From contig NZ_PTJS01000001.1 of NCBI RefSeq assembly GCF_002941025.1, forward strand, positions 5,523,472-5,587,471: 64,000 nt of DNA. Direction: 5' to 3'. The stretch is from Streptomyces sp. QL37 (GTDB lineage Bacteria > Actinomycetota > Actinomycetes > Streptomycetales > Streptomycetaceae). Positions 9,419-18,726 of this stretch are shown in pieces (the stretch's first letter is position 1; each line of letters starts with the position of its first letter). A model generated the notes under the pieces. The model made no database searches, was not told the origin of the DNA, and saw nothing but the letters and a program-made list of their open reading frames with translations. The position numbers and the translations under genes were made by a program.

Positions 9419-9698
9419 TCACCAGCGAGATCGACACGAGCTTGAGAGCCGAGACCACGTCGTCGAGGAAGACCATCCCGTAGATCGCCGTCCCCGCCGC
9501 TCCGATGCCCGTCCACACCGCGTACGCCGGGCCGACATCGAGCTTCTTGAGGGCCAGCGTCAGCAGGCCGAAGCTGCCGAGGGCGAACGCGCAGAACGCG
9601 ATCGTCGGCCAGAGCCGGGTGAATCCGTGCGAAAGCTTCAGGCACACGGCGAAGCCGGTCTCGAGCAGTCCAGCGACCACGACCAGCAACCACGCCAT
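9375..9698 (-). CDS. sugE: Small multidrug resistance family exporter, SugE/Gdx type
   Basis: The 107-residue protein has four membrane helices and the conserved membrane glutamate at position 13 (GLLETGFAV). The GPAYAVWTGIGAAGTAIYG segment is typical of the SugE/Gdx branch, whose members export guanidinium; QacE-like cation export is the alternative. SMR proteins act as dual-topology dimers. The ATG at 9698 has GGGAGG nine bases upstream. I looked for guanidine riboswitches before it and found none convincing. Confidence 0.87.
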   Translation of the reverse strand: MAWLLVVVAGLLETGFAVCLKLSHGFTRLWPTIAFCAFALGSFGLLTLALKKLDVGPAYAVWTGIGAAGTAIYGMVFLDDVVSALKLVSISLVIIGVIGLQLSGSAH

Positions 9699-9802
9699 CG
9701 TCAGGTGCCTCCCACGTAGGTGACGCTTCGTCTCGCTTGCGCGATTATGCCCTTACCAACCCTGGGAGCCCGCAAACGTGCGCGGGTCGGCGGCGCCGTG
9801 GC

Positions 9803-10819
9803 TCAGTCGCCCTCGCGCCGCTCCCGGGTCGCCAGCAGCCTCCGCAGCGAGTCGAGCCGCGCCGGATCGGCGTGACCCTCCGCGACCCACGCGTCCAGGG
9901 CGCACTCCGGCTCGTGGCCGTCGTGGGTGCAGCCGCGCGGACAGTTCTCCGTGCCCGGCTGAAGATCCGGGAAGGCGTTGATCACCCGGGAGGGGTCGAC
10001 GTGGTGCAACCCGAACGACCGTACGCCCGGAGTGTCGACCACCCAGCCGCGGCCGTCCGGCAGCGGCAGCGCGAGCGCCGACGTGGTGGTGTGCCGGCCG
10101 CGCCCCGTGACGGCGTTGACCACCCCGGTCGTCCGCCGCCGGTCCTTCGGCACCAGCGCGTTGACGAGCGTGGTCTTGCCGACCCCGGAGTGGCCGACGA
10201 AGGCGGTCACCCGGTCGTTCAGCAGCTCCCGTACCTGCTCGGCGGCGTCCCCGTTCTCCAGCTCCTCGCGGCTGGTCACGACGTACGGGACGCCCAGCGG
10301 GGTGTACGCCTCCAGGAGCTTGTCCGCCGAGGCCAGGTCTGACTTCGTCAGCACCAGGAGCGGGGTGAGCCCGCCGTCGTACGCCGCCACCAGACAGCGG
10401 TCGATCATGCGGGGGCGGGGCTCCGGGTCGGCGAGCGCGGTGACGATCGCCAGCTGGTCGGCGTTGGCGACGACCACTCGCTCGAACGGGTCGTCGTCGT
10501 CCGCCGTGCGGCGGAGCACCGACGTGCGCGCACCGATCCGGACGATGCGCGCCAGGGTGTCCTTGGCGCCGGAGAGGTCACCCACCAGGGAGACCCGGTC
10601 GCCCACGACGGCGGCCTTGCGGCCGAGTTCGCGGGCCTTCATGGCCGTCACCGTACGGTCCTCGACCAGGCAGGTGAGCCTGCCCCGGTCGACGGTGAGG
10701 ACCATGCCGTCCTGGGCGTCCTCGTGCTTGGGACGTGTGTGCGTACGGGGCCGGTTGCCCTTGGGGTTGGGGCGGACGCGGATGTCGTCCTCGTCGGGGT
10801 TCTTCCCGTAACGGCGCAT
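9803..10819 (-). CDS. rsgA: Ribosome small-subunit-dependent GTPase A
   Basis: This 338-residue circularly permuted GTPase checks late 30S assembly. An OB-fold precedes the G domain, whose motifs come in permuted order: LTKSDL (G4) near residue 160, GHSGVGKTTLVNAL (G1) near 220 and DTPGV (G3) near 265. The C-terminal zinc knuckle is CPRGCTHDGHEPEC. The start codon lies four bases after the aroA stop (TGAGGACATG), so translation is probably coupled. The extended Arg-rich N-terminus is usual for actinobacteria. Confidence 0.95.
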   Translation of the reverse strand: MRRYGKNPDEDDIRVRPNPKGNRPRTHTRPKHEDAQDGMVLTVDRGRLTCLVEDRTVTAMKARELGRKAAVVGDRVSLVGDLSGAKDTLARIVRIGARTSVLRRTADDDDPFERVVVANADQLAIVTALADPEPRPRMIDRCLVAAYDGGLTPLLVLTKSDLASADKLLEAYTPLGVPYVVTSREELENGDAAEQVRELLNDRVTAFVGHSGVGKTTLVNALVPKDRRRTTGVVNAVTGRGRHTTTSALALPLPDGRGWVVDTPGVRSFGLHHVDPSRVINAFPDLQPGTENCPRGCTHDGHEPECALDAWVAEGHADPARLDSLRRLLATRERREGD

Positions 10820-10823
10820 GTCC

Positions 10824-12203
10824 TCAGACCCCGCGCCCGCCGGCCGGTGCGCCGAGCGCCCCGGCCGAGACGCCGACGGCGCCGGAGGGCTCTCCGAGCA
10901 TGCCGGTCCACATGTCGGGGAAGTCCGGCAGGGTCTTGGCCGTCGTGCCGACGTTCTCGATCTCCACCCCGGCGACGGCGAGGCCGATGATCGCGCCGGC
11001 CGTCGCCATGCGGTGGTCGTCGTACGTGTGGAAGATGCCGCCGTGCAGCGGACGGGGGCTGATGCGCAGGCCGTCGGCGGTCTCCGTGACGTCGCCGCCG
11101 AGTGCGTTGATCTCCTTGGTGAGCGCCGCCAGCCGGTCCGTCTCGTGCAGCCGCAGGTGGGCCACGCCGCTCAGGGTGGACGGGGAGTCCGCGAGGGCGG
11201 CGAGGGCCGCGATGCCCGGGGTCAGCTCACCGACCTCGCCCAGGTCGACGTCGATGCCGTGGACCGAGCCCGAGCCCGTGAAGGTCAGGCCGCGCTCGGT
11301 CAGCTCGCACGCGCCACCCATTGCGGTGAAGATCTCGCGCAGCGCGTCACCCGGCTGGGTGGTCCGCAGCGGCCAGTCGGGGATGGTGACCCGGCCCCCG
11401 GTCACCAGCGCGGCGGCCAGGAACGGCTGGGCGTTGGAGAGGTCCGGCTCGACGGTCAGGTCGCGGCCCAGCAGTGCGGAGGGGGAGACCCGCCAGACGT
11501 TCGGCTCGCCGCCCGACTCCGGCTCGTCGACCTGGGCGCCGACCGAACGGAGCATGTCGACGGTCATCCGGATGTGGGGCATCGAGGGCAGCGCCGAGCC
11601 CGTGTGGCGCACCTCCACGCCCTGGTTGAACCGGGGCGCGGACAGCAGCAGGGCGGAGACGAACTGGGAGGACGAGGAGGCGTCGATGGACACCGGCCCG
11701 CCGTCCAGCGCGCCCGCCCCGTGCACGGTCAGCGGCAGGGTCCCCCGGCCGTCGTCGTCGATCCGGGCGCCCAGGGACTTCAGCGCGCCGATCACGCCGT
11801 GCAGGGGGCGCTCGTACGACCGCGGGTCCCCGTCGAAGTGGACGGGGCCGTCCGCGAGGCAGGCCACGGGCGGCAGGAACCGCATCACCGTTCCCGCGTT
11901 GCCGACGTCCACCCGCGCCGGGCCGTGCAGGCCGGCGGGGATGACCCGCCAGGCCTCGCCCGAGCCGTCCGGGCCCACGCCCTCCTCGATGCCGACGCCC
12001 ATCGCGCGGAGCGCCTGGGCCATCAGGAGGGTGTCGCGGGAGCGCAGCGGGCGGCGCAGCCAGCCCGGCTCGGAGGAGAGCGAGGCGAGGACGAGGGCGC
12101 GATTGGTGACCGACTTCGATCCGGGCACGGTGACGGTCGCGTCGACGGCCCCGGTCGCTCGGGGGGCGGGCCAGAGGGCGGGGTGCACGGAACTTTCGGT
12201 CAT
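10824..12203 (-). CDS. aroA: 3-phosphoshikimate 1-carboxyvinyltransferase (EPSP synthase)
   Basis: This 459-residue shikimate-pathway enzyme joins phosphoenolpyruvate to shikimate 3-phosphate. The N-terminal substrate motif [16 protein letters not shown] and the later [16 protein letters not shown] segment are clear. The ATG at 12203 (MTESSVHP) gives the expected N-terminus; a GTG at 12212 is in frame, and neither has a strong ribosome site. It is the first gene of an aroA-rsgA operon, and the same gene pair is seen in other streptomycetes. Confidence 0.93.
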   Translation of the reverse strand: MTESSVHPALWPAPRATGAVDATVTVPGSKSVTNRALVLASLSSEPGWLRRPLRSRDTLLMAQALRAMGVGIEEGVGPDGSGEAWRVIPAGLHGPARVDVGNAGTVMRFLPPVACLADGPVHFDGDPRSYERPLHGVIGALKSLGARIDDDGRGTLPLTVHGAGALDGGPVSIDASSSSQFVSALLLSAPRFNQGVEVRHTGSALPSMPHIRMTVDMLRSVGAQVDEPESGGEPNVWRVSPSALLGRDLTVEPDLSNAQPFLAAALVTGGRVTIPDWPLRTTQPGDALREIFTAMGGACELTERGLTFTGSGSVHGIDVDLGEVGELTPGIAALAALADSPSTLSGVAHLRLHETDRLAALTKEINALGGDVTETADGLRISPRPLHGGIFHTYDDHRMATAGAIIGLAVAGVEIENVGTTAKTLPDFPDMWTGMLGEPSGAVGVSAGALGAPAGGRGV

Positions 12204-12317
12204 GCCCCTCACTTTAGTGGCTCAGCGCAATCCCAGATCCTGAACAAAAGGGACGAAATCAGGGCGTAATACAAGGGTGATAGGGGCGGGTTCCCGACCG
12301 GACCCGATCGGGCGTCC

Positions 12318-13031
12318 TCACAGCCCGAGGAGCCAGCGCCCGCCGCCGATCAGCGAGCAGAGCGACACGGCGTGGAAGAGGAAGAGCCAGATCGCGGCCG
12401 GTGCGTGCGTCAGCCGGGCGAGCTGGTCGGCGTCGGAGTCGGGGGCACCGCCGTACCTGCGCTTGGACTGCAGCTCGAACGCCGGGCGCACGCCGCCGAG
12501 CAGCAGGAACCAGACCACGGTGTACGCGAAGGCCGACTGGACGTCGGCCGAGGTCAGCCAGGACACCAGCAGGAAGGTCGTACCCGTGAGGATGACCGTC
12601 AGCGCGCCGTACAGATTGCGGATCATCACCAGCATCACCGCCAGGAGCGCCGTCGCCAGCCACAGGAGCAGCGTGATCCGGCCGTTGGTCAGCAGCCAGG
12701 CTCCGCCGAGGCCGAGCAGCGGTGGTGCCGTGTAGCCCGCCGCCGCCGTGAGGATCATGCCGATGCCGGTGGGCTTGCCGCGGCTGACGGTGAGGCCGCT
12801 CGTGTCCGAGTGCAGCCGGATGCCGGACAGCTGGCGTCCGGTGAGCAGGGCGACCAGGCCGTGCCCTCCCTCGTGCGCGATGGTGATCGCGTTGCGTGAG
12901 AGCCGCCATATGAGGTTCGGGACCACCGCGACGAGCGCCGCCGTGGCCGTGACGACCACCAGCCACTGCTCGGGCGCGGGCTGGGTTCCGAAGACGCGAT
13001 CCCACAGATCGCCGAGGTCGGTGCTGTCCAT
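12318..13031 (-). CDS. M50B-type membrane zinc metallopeptidase-like protein
   Basis: The 237-residue, mostly hydrophobic protein carries HEGGH (an HExxH site) at about residue 55, next to ISRNAITIA-like sequence, and has six or so membrane segments. Peptidase M50B-like proteins of this kind are related to site-2 proteases; substrates are unknown. AAGGAG lies 11 bases before the ATG at 13031. It diverges from the SRAP gene with only 75 bp between starts. Confidence 0.75.
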   Translation of the reverse strand: MDSTDLGDLWDRVFGTQPAPEQWLVVVTATAALVAVVPNLIWRLSRNAITIAHEGGHGLVALLTGRQLSGIRLHSDTSGLTVSRGKPTGIGMILTAAAGYTAPPLLGLGGAWLLTNGRITLLLWLATALLAVMLVMIRNLYGALTVILTGTTFLLVSWLTSADVQSAFAYTVVWFLLLGGVRPAFELQSKRRYGGAPDSDADQLARLTHAPAAIWLFLFHAVSLCSLIGGGRWLLGL

Positions 13032-13106
13032 GGTGCGGGCGGCTCCTTGAGGTGCTCGAGGGAATCGGCATCCACTCGACTGGCGGGTCGTGGCAGTCTG
13101 GCAGTT

Positions 13107-13922
13107 ATGTGCGGACGGTATGCAGCGAGCCGGCGGCCGGAAGATCTGGCCGGGCTCTTCGGCGTGGAGAAATGGGAACCCACGGAGACCTTGGAGCCCG
13201 ACTGGAACGTCGCGCCGACCAAGGAGGTCTACGCGGTTCTGGACCGTCCTGTTAAGGACGCGGACGATCAGCGGCCGGTTCGCCAGCTGCGCGCCCTGAA
13301 ATGGGGACTCGTGCCGTCCTGGTCGAAGTCGCCGGAGGGCGGCGCCCGCATGATCAACGCCCGCGCGGAGACCGTCCACGAGAAGCCGTCCTTCCGCCGC
13401 CCCTTCGTGTCGAGGCGCTGCATCCTGCCCGCCGACGGCTACTACGAGTGGGTCACGGGTGCCGACGAGCGCCGGCTGGAGGAGAAGGGGAAGAAGAAGC
13501 GGCCCCGCAAGCAGCCGTACTTCGTGACGCCCGCCGACGGCTCCGTCTTCGCCATGGCCGGCCTGTACGAGTTCTGGCGCGACCGGACCCTCCCCGACGA
13601 CCACCCGGGCGCGTGGTGGGTGACCTGCTCGGTGATCACCACCGAGGCCGAGACGGCCCCTCTCGCCGTCGCCCCCGCCGAGGGACCCGCGTCGCTCTCC
13701 GACATCCACCCCCGGATGCCGCTGATGCTGACCCCGGACCGCTGGGACGACTGGCTCGACCCCTCGCGCACCGGCGTCGAGGAGCTGAAGGCACTGCTGG
13801 AGCCGCCCCCCGGCGGGCTGATGCGGGCCTATCCGGTGGCCACCGACGTCAGCAACGTCCGCAACAACGGCCCGGAACTCCTGGAGGAGCTGGCCGCGCC
13901 GGAGGAGAGCACGCTCTTCTGA
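13107..13922 (+). CDS. SRAP-domain protein (HMCES/YedK family)
   Basis: The 271-residue protein begins with the family's catalytic Cys at position 2 (MCGRYA), which becomes the N-terminal nucleophile after Met removal and crosslinks to abasic sites in single-stranded DNA. WGLVPSW, NARAET, the YYEW glutamate and DIHPRMP histidine are all present. A lysine-rich insert (EEKGKKKRPRK) may contact DNA. There is no obvious ribosome site; CAGTCT seven bases before the ATG suggests a possible leaderless message. It is followed after nine bases by a hydrolase gene, probably cotranscribed. Confidence 0.9.
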   Translation: MCGRYAASRRPEDLAGLFGVEKWEPTETLEPDWNVAPTKEVYAVLDRPVKDADDQRPVRQLRALKWGLVPSWSKSPEGGARMINARAETVHEKPSFRRPFVSRRCILPADGYYEWVTGADERRLEEKGKKKRPRKQPYFVTPADGSVFAMAGLYEFWRDRTLPDDHPGAWWVTCSVITTEAETAPLAVAPAEGPASLSDIHPRMPLMLTPDRWDDWLDPSRTGVEELKALLEPPPGGLMRAYPVATDVSNVRNNGPELLEELAAPEESTLF

Positions 13923-13931
13923 CCCGGCAGG

Positions 13932-14594
13932 ATGGGTGCCGTGAGCCGTACTACAGCGACAGAGCGGAAGACCGAGAGCGTCGGCACGGACGCCGGTGAG
14001 GCCAGGATCACCTGGCTCCCCGCGAAGAAGGCCCGCCTCGTGCTCGCCGTCGGCCACGGCGCCGGCGGCGGCATCGAGGCCCGCGACCTCCAGGCACTGG
14101 CCGCCGTGCTGCCGGGCCGCCGGGTGACCGTGGCCCTGGTGGAGCAGCCCTGGCGGGTGGCGGGGAAGAAGCTGGCGCCCGCTCCCCGGACCCTGGACAC
14201 CGGCTGGAGGGGCCTGTGGCCCGCCCTGAAGGCCCCGGGGCTTCCCGTCGTCTCCGGGGGACGCAGCGCGGGGGCCCGGGTCGCCTGCCGTACGGCGGTG
14301 GAGCTCGGCGCCCGCGCGGTGCTCGCCCTGAGCTTCCCGCTGCACCCTCCGGGCAGGCCGGAGAAGTCCCGCGCGGACGAGCTCCTCGGCACGGGCGTCC
14401 CCGCCCTCGTGGTGCAGGGCGGCCGCGACCCGTTCGGACGGCCGGAGGAGTTCCCTCCGGGGGAGCACGGCCTCGTCGAGGTGCCGTACGCGGATCATGG
14501 CTTCGCCGTACCGAAGAAGGCGCCGCTGACCCAGGATCAGGCGATGGACCTCCTCGCCGGTGCGGTGGCCGGGTGGCTGGACGGCCTCGCCTGA
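13932..14594 (+). CDS. Alpha/beta-hydrolase family protein (KANL3/Tex30 type)
   Basis: The 220-residue protein has the small alpha/beta-hydrolase layout: an oxyanion motif GHGAGGG near residue 42, a nucleophile elbow GGRSAGAR near 110, an aspartate in GGRDPFG near 160 and a catalytic-type histidine in YADHGF near 190. Members of this family are poorly characterised. The start may be the ATG at 13932 or the GTG at 13941. It sits between the SRAP gene and sigR. Confidence 0.75.
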   Translation: MGAVSRTTATERKTESVGTDAGEARITWLPAKKARLVLAVGHGAGGGIEARDLQALAAVLPGRRVTVALVEQPWRVAGKKLAPAPRTLDTGWRGLWPALKAPGLPVVSGGRSAGARVACRTAVELGARAVLALSFPLHPPGRPEKSRADELLGTGVPALVVQGGRDPFGRPEEFPPGEHGLVEVPYADHGFAVPKKAPLTQDQAMDLLAGAVAGWLDGLA

Positions 14595-14636
14595 CGACGT
14601 CGTTTCCCTCACACTCCCGGCGTGCGCCCGGGCACT

Positions 14637-14663
14637 GGGAATGCGCCGTGCGGGGCGGCTGTT
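14637..14663 (+). promoter_or_regulatory. SigR-dependent autoregulatory promoter of sigR
   Basis: GGGAAT (14637-14642), exactly 18 bases, then GTT (14661-14663) match the established SigR consensus GGAAT-N18-GTT. It lies about 240 bp before the short SigR start, as expected for the induced promoter of sigR-rsrA. Confidence 0.85.
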
Positions 14664-14899
14664 GTGGCTGGTGTCGGTACAGCAACGTCGTACGTGGAGA
14701 GGGAGTCCGTCGCATGGGTTCGACCATCTGCCCGAGCCGCTCGAACACCGCAGAACTGGAGTGGACGGTGCTTCACGCGGCCAAGAGCACTCCGGCGCGC
14801 GCCCCGGGCGGAGCTGATCGACAGCCCGCCGGGAAGCAAGGTCGACTATTCTCCGATGCGAGCGGGTCCGGTTTCGGCTCCGCCACATCGTTGGAGGAG

Positions 14900-15556
14900 G
14901 TGGGTCCGGTCACTGGGACCGACACAGGGACCGACGACGGCCGTGCGCAGGAGACGACTGCCGAGCGCAACGCGCGCTTCGAGCGGGACGCCCTGGGATA
15001 TCTGGACCAGATGTACTCGGCCGCCCTGCGCATGACGCGCAACCCCGCGGATGCCGAGGACCTGGTGCAGGAGACGTACGCGAAGGCGTACGGGTCCTTC
15101 CACCAGTTCCGTGAGGGCACGAACCTCAAGGCGTGGATGTACCGCATTCTCACCAACACCTTCATCAACTCGTACCGCAAGAAGCAGCGCGAACCCCAGC
15201 GGAGCGCCGCCGAGGAGATCGAGGACTGGCAGCTGGCGCGTGCGGAGTCGCACATGTCGACCGGTCTGCGTTCGGCGGAGTCCCAGGCGCTCGACCACCT
15301 GCCGGACTCCGACGTGAAGTCCGCGCTGCAGTCGATCCCCGAAGAGTTCCGCATCGCCGTGTATCTCGCCGATGTAGAGGGCTTTGCCTACAAGGAGATC
15401 GCGGACATCATGGGGACACCCATCGGTACGGTGATGTCCCGGCTGCACCGGGGACGCCGTCAGCTGCGCGGCATGCTGGAGGACTACGCGCGTGAGCGCG
15501 GGCTCGTCCCGGCCGGAGCCGGTGAGTCGGACGACAGGAAAGGCTCGGCCTCATGA
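14900..15556 (+). CDS. sigR: ECF sigma factor SigR (thiol-oxidative stress)
   Basis: The 218-residue short form starts at GTG 14900, directly after a GGAGGAG stretch, and shows sigma region 2 ([19 protein letters not shown]...[19 protein letters not shown]) and region 4 ([42 protein letters not shown]). It directs transcription of thioredoxin, mycothiol and proteolysis genes in streptomycetes. The frame continues open upstream past an ATG at 14714, giving 62 extra residues. This fits the longer, unstable isoform known from S. coelicolor that is made from the induced transcript. The stop overlaps the rsrA start (ATGA). Confidence 0.95.
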   Translation: MGPVTGTDTGTDDGRAQETTAERNARFERDALGYLDQMYSAALRMTRNPADAEDLVQETYAKAYGSFHQFREGTNLKAWMYRILTNTFINSYRKKQREPQRSAAEEIEDWQLARAESHMSTGLRSAESQALDHLPDSDVKSALQSIPEEFRIAVYLADVEGFAYKEIADIMGTPIGTVMSRLHRGRRQLRGMLEDYARERGLVPAGAGESDDRKGSAS

Positions 15557-15867
15557 GCTGCGGAGAGCCGCACGAGACGGACTGCTCAGAGGTTCTCGAT
15601 CATCTCTACGAGTTTCTCGACCATGAGATGCCCGAGGGCGACTGCACCAAATTCGAGGTGCACTTCGAGGAGTGCTCCCCGTGCCTGGAGAAGTACGGCC
15701 TGGAGCAGGCCGTGAAGAAGCTGGTCAAGCGCTGCTGCGGACAGGACGACGTCCCGGCCGACCTGCGCTCGAAGGTGATGGGGCGGATCGACCTGATCCG
15801 TTCGGGGCACGCCGTGCCCGAGCAGGACGTGTCCGTGGGCGCCGAACGTCCGGCCACCGCCGAGTGA
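15553..15867 (+). CDS. rsrA: Zinc redox-sensitive anti-sigma factor RsrA
   Basis: This 104-residue ZAS-family protein holds SigR inactive when reduced and releases it when disulfides form. Cys3, His7, Cys11, Cys31, His37, Cys41, Cys44 and the Cys61-Cys62 pair occupy the same positions as in the S. coelicolor protein, including the H-x3-C-x2-C motif. It starts inside the sigR stop (ATGA), so the two proteins are made in coupled amounts. Confidence 0.97.
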   Translation: MSCGEPHETDCSEVLDHLYEFLDHEMPEGDCTKFEVHFEECSPCLEKYGLEQAVKKLVKRCCGQDDVPADLRSKVMGRIDLIRSGHAVPEQDVSVGAERPATAE

Positions 15868-16006
15868 CGGCTCTCCACCGGCGCGCCGCGCGCTGAACCC
15901 CGGTCGTGTCACCCGAATGTGCTAATCCGGTCCGTTCGGGCCCCGTTCGACCCCCAACTCGCTAGCCTGGCGCCTCCATTGACCAGGCTGGGGGCGGGCG
16001 GTTCGG

Positions 16007-17392
16007 GTGAGGGGCACACCGGGGGCGGCACGCCTCCACATCCTGAGCGCGGCGGTCGCCGCTGTACTCTGCGTCCTTCCCGCGCTGTCCCCGGGGGCGG
16101 CCACGCCCTGGGGCACGCTCGCGCTCCTCGCCACCCTCTACCTGGCCTGTGAACTTCCGGGCCGCTGCCCCTTCTTCGGCAGCTCCGTGCCGGTCGGTGC
16201 CGGATCGTTCTTTCCCCTGCTGCTCGCCGCGGCGTTCCTGCTGCCTCCGTCCGCCGCCGCACTCGTCGCCGTGCCCGGCGCGCTCGCGGGCCGGGTGGAG
16301 CGCCCGCCCGCCACGGCCCGCCGTGTCTGGCGGGCCGCACAGCTCGCGCTGACCGTGGGGGCCGCCTCGTGGGCGTACGCGCGTCTGGGCGGCCCCGCGA
16401 CGCTCGGCGGGGCCTCGGGCGGGGCTGCGCCGGATCTTCCCTACGCCCTCCTCCCGGCCTGCGCGGCGGCTCTCGTCTTCAGTCTGGTGCTGGCCGCGCT
16501 GGACGGCTCGATCCTCGTCACGGCCGAGCGCGTGGCCGTCCGGCACGCCTGGCGCGGGCTGCCGGCCCGCTCCGTGGGGCCGCACCTGGTGCACGCGCTC
16601 GCGGGGCTGATGATGGCCGTCCTGTGGCACAGCTCGTACGGTCCGCTGTCCGCGCTGGTCGTCCTGCTGCCGATGTACATCTCCTGCTGGGTCTTCGCGC
16701 AGTACCACCGCCAGCACGCCGCTCACCGTGCCACCATCAGGGCGCTCGTCCAGGCCGTCGACATCAAGGACGGCTACACCCGGGGGCACAGCGAGCGGGT
16801 CGGCCGTGCCTCCGAGCTGATCGCCCGTGAACTGGGCATGGAGGAGGACCGGATGGAAGCGCTCCGCTTCGCCGGCATCCTGCACGACGTCGGCAAACTC
16901 GGTGTCCCGACCAGGGTCCTGCGCAAGGACGGGCCGCTCACCCCGGAGGAGCGCCGCGTCATCGAACTGCACCCGGAGTACGGCCACGAGATCGTCCGGG
17001 GCATCGGCTTCCTGGACGAGGCGCGCGCCGCGATCCTGCACCACCACGAGCGGCTCGACGGCAGCGGCTATCCGTACGGCCTCGCCGGGGACCGCATCCC
17101 CGAGTTCGCCCGGGTGGTCGCCGTCGCGGACGCCTTCGACGCGATGACCTCGACGCGCTCCTACCGGCGCGGGCGGCCCGTCCCCGTCGCCGTGGAGGAG
17201 CTGAAGCGCTGCGCCGGAAGCCAGTTCGACCCGCGCATGGTCCACGCGCTCGCGCGCGCCCTGGAGCGCCACGGCTGGTCGGCCGCGGCCAACACGGTCA
17301 CCTCGGAGGAGGAGCCGGCCGGGCTGCCGCGGCAGCGGGCGGGGGCGCGGCCGCCCGCCACGGGGTCGCACCGGCCCGGGCGGACCCGGTGA
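16007..17392 (+). CDS. Membrane HD-GYP domain protein
   Basis: The 461-residue protein has an N-terminal half with about six membrane helices and a C-terminal HD-GYP domain from about residue 245. Catalytic landmarks are intact: GHSERV, LHDVGKLG, HPEYGHEIV, HHHERLDGSGYPYG and VADAFDAM. HD-GYP proteins hydrolyse cyclic di-GMP or related dinucleotides, and in Streptomyces cyclic di-GMP controls development. The start is the GTG at 16007, without a clear ribosome site. The GTG of the next gene overlaps its stop (GTGA), and that neighbour is a degenerate relative. Confidence 0.88.
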   Translation: MRGTPGAARLHILSAAVAAVLCVLPALSPGAATPWGTLALLATLYLACELPGRCPFFGSSVPVGAGSFFPLLLAAAFLLPPSAAALVAVPGALAGRVERPPATARRVWRAAQLALTVGAASWAYARLGGPATLGGASGGAAPDLPYALLPACAAALVFSLVLAALDGSILVTAERVAVRHAWRGLPARSVGPHLVHALAGLMMAVLWHSSYGPLSALVVLLPMYISCWVFAQYHRQHAAHRATIRALVQAVDIKDGYTRGHSERVGRASELIARELGMEEDRMEALRFAGILHDVGKLGVPTRVLRKDGPLTPEERRVIELHPEYGHEIVRGIGFLDEARAAILHHHERLDGSGYPYGLAGDRIPEFARVVAVADAFDAMTSTRSYRRGRPVPVAVEELKRCAGSQFDPRMVHALARALERHGWSAAANTVTSEEEPAGLPRQRAGARPPATGSHRPGRTR

Positions 17393-18636
17393 ACCCGCTC
17401 CACCCGTCGCCGGCCGCCCTCGCGGTCCGTGGCGCCGCACTGGTCCTCGCGGCCGTGGCGCTCGGCCACACCCTGTGGAACGGCGTCGTCGAGCCCGGCC
17501 ACGCCCTCGCCTTCGGAGTCCTGGTCACCGTGGGTGAGCTGGCCCGCTGGGGCGCCCTGCCGGGTGAGCGGGAGCCCGCCCCGCTGGGAGCGGCCGGGGC
17601 GCTGGCGTACGCGCTGCTCGGGCGCAGCGCCGGGCAGGAGACCGCGCACGGCGTGCTCCAGGTGATCACCGTCGTCGTGGCGGCCCAGCTGCTCGCCTCC
17701 GTGCCCCACATGGCGCGGGGCAGCGGCCCGGGGCCCGACCGGGCGGCCCGCCGTGTGCTGGCCGTGGCCTTCGCCGCAGTGTGCTTCCAGCCGCTCCACC
17801 ACGCGGGGCTGTCGGAGCGCTGGTTCGGCGAGGGACCGTACTTCGCACTCTTCCTGCTCGTGCTGCTGGTGCTCACCGCCCTCTGCGACGCCGTCCTCGC
17901 GGCTCTCACGGCCGGGACCTCCCGTCCGTACGGGCCGCAGCTCCGCGACGAACTCCGCGCGCTCAGCGGAATCGGCTCCGCGGTCTGCGCGACCGGTGCC
18001 GTGATGGCGCTCGGGGTGGCCGTCGCGGGGCTGTGGGCCCTGCCCGTCCTGTGCGTGCCGCTGCTGCTCACCCAGGTGTCGTTCCGCAGGTACGCCGCGG
18101 TCCGTACGACCTACCGGCAGACCATCGCGTCGCTGGCCCGGTCCACGGAGATCGCGGGCTACACCCCGCACGGGCACGCCCGCAGGGTGGCGGGGCTCTC
18201 GACGGCCGTCGGGCACGAGCTGGGTCTCACCGGCCCCGAGCTGACGGTGCTGGAGTACGCGGCGCTCATGCACGACATCGGGCAGCTCTCGCTGGTCGAC
18301 CCGGTGGCGGACGGAGCGACGGCCGTCCTCCCGGCTGCCGAGCAGCGCAGGATCGCGCTGCTGGGAGGGGCGGTGGTCCGTCAGACCGGCGTGGACCCCG
18401 CGGTCGCCGTGGTGGTGGAGCAGCAGGCGGATCCTTACCGGGAACAGCAGACCTCCGCGAGGATCGTCCGGGCGGTCAACGCGTACGACGACCTGTGCGG
18501 GGAAGGCGTCAAGGGGTCCCTGCGGGCCCTGGAGCAGCTCAGGCTCGGCACCGGCCGCGACTACCAGCCACAGGTGGTGGAGGCGCTGGCCCGAGTCCTG
18601 GCGCGGGGCGGTCCGGCCCCGGCCGGGGCGGGGTAA
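17389..18636 (+). CDS. Membrane HD-domain protein, degenerate HD-GYP relative
   Basis: This 415-residue protein has the same plan as its upstream neighbour: about six membrane helices, then an HD domain. GHARRV, MHDIGQL and AYDDL are kept. The HHxxxDGxGYP block is replaced by EQQADPYREQQ, so the metal site is incomplete and dinucleotide hydrolysis is doubtful. It overlaps the upstream stop by four bases (GTGA), suggesting coupled synthesis and perhaps a regulatory or heteromeric role. Confidence 0.75.
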   Translation: MNPLHPSPAALAVRGAALVLAAVALGHTLWNGVVEPGHALAFGVLVTVGELARWGALPGEREPAPLGAAGALAYALLGRSAGQETAHGVLQVITVVVAAQLLASVPHMARGSGPGPDRAARRVLAVAFAAVCFQPLHHAGLSERWFGEGPYFALFLLVLLVLTALCDAVLAALTAGTSRPYGPQLRDELRALSGIGSAVCATGAVMALGVAVAGLWALPVLCVPLLLTQVSFRRYAAVRTTYRQTIASLARSTEIAGYTPHGHARRVAGLSTAVGHELGLTGPELTVLEYAALMHDIGQLSLVDPVADGATAVLPAAEQRRIALLGGAVVRQTGVDPAVAVVVEQQADPYREQQTSARIVRAVNAYDDLCGEGVKGSLRALEQLRLGTGRDYQPQVVEALARVLARGGPAPAGAG

Positions 18637-18726
18637 CCCATGGGTAATGAGCGAGCGTCGGGCCGGGCATGGTTGGATGCGAAGAGAGCGGAAAACGAGG
18701 GTGTCCAGTCGGGACAGGCGGGAATC

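Noticed and set aside
9699..9790. Possible guanidine riboswitch before sugE
   Set aside because: An ACGA tetramer occurs in the leader, but no pair of ACGR-loop hairpins nor a ykkC-type core can be drawn; pairing around it is poor.
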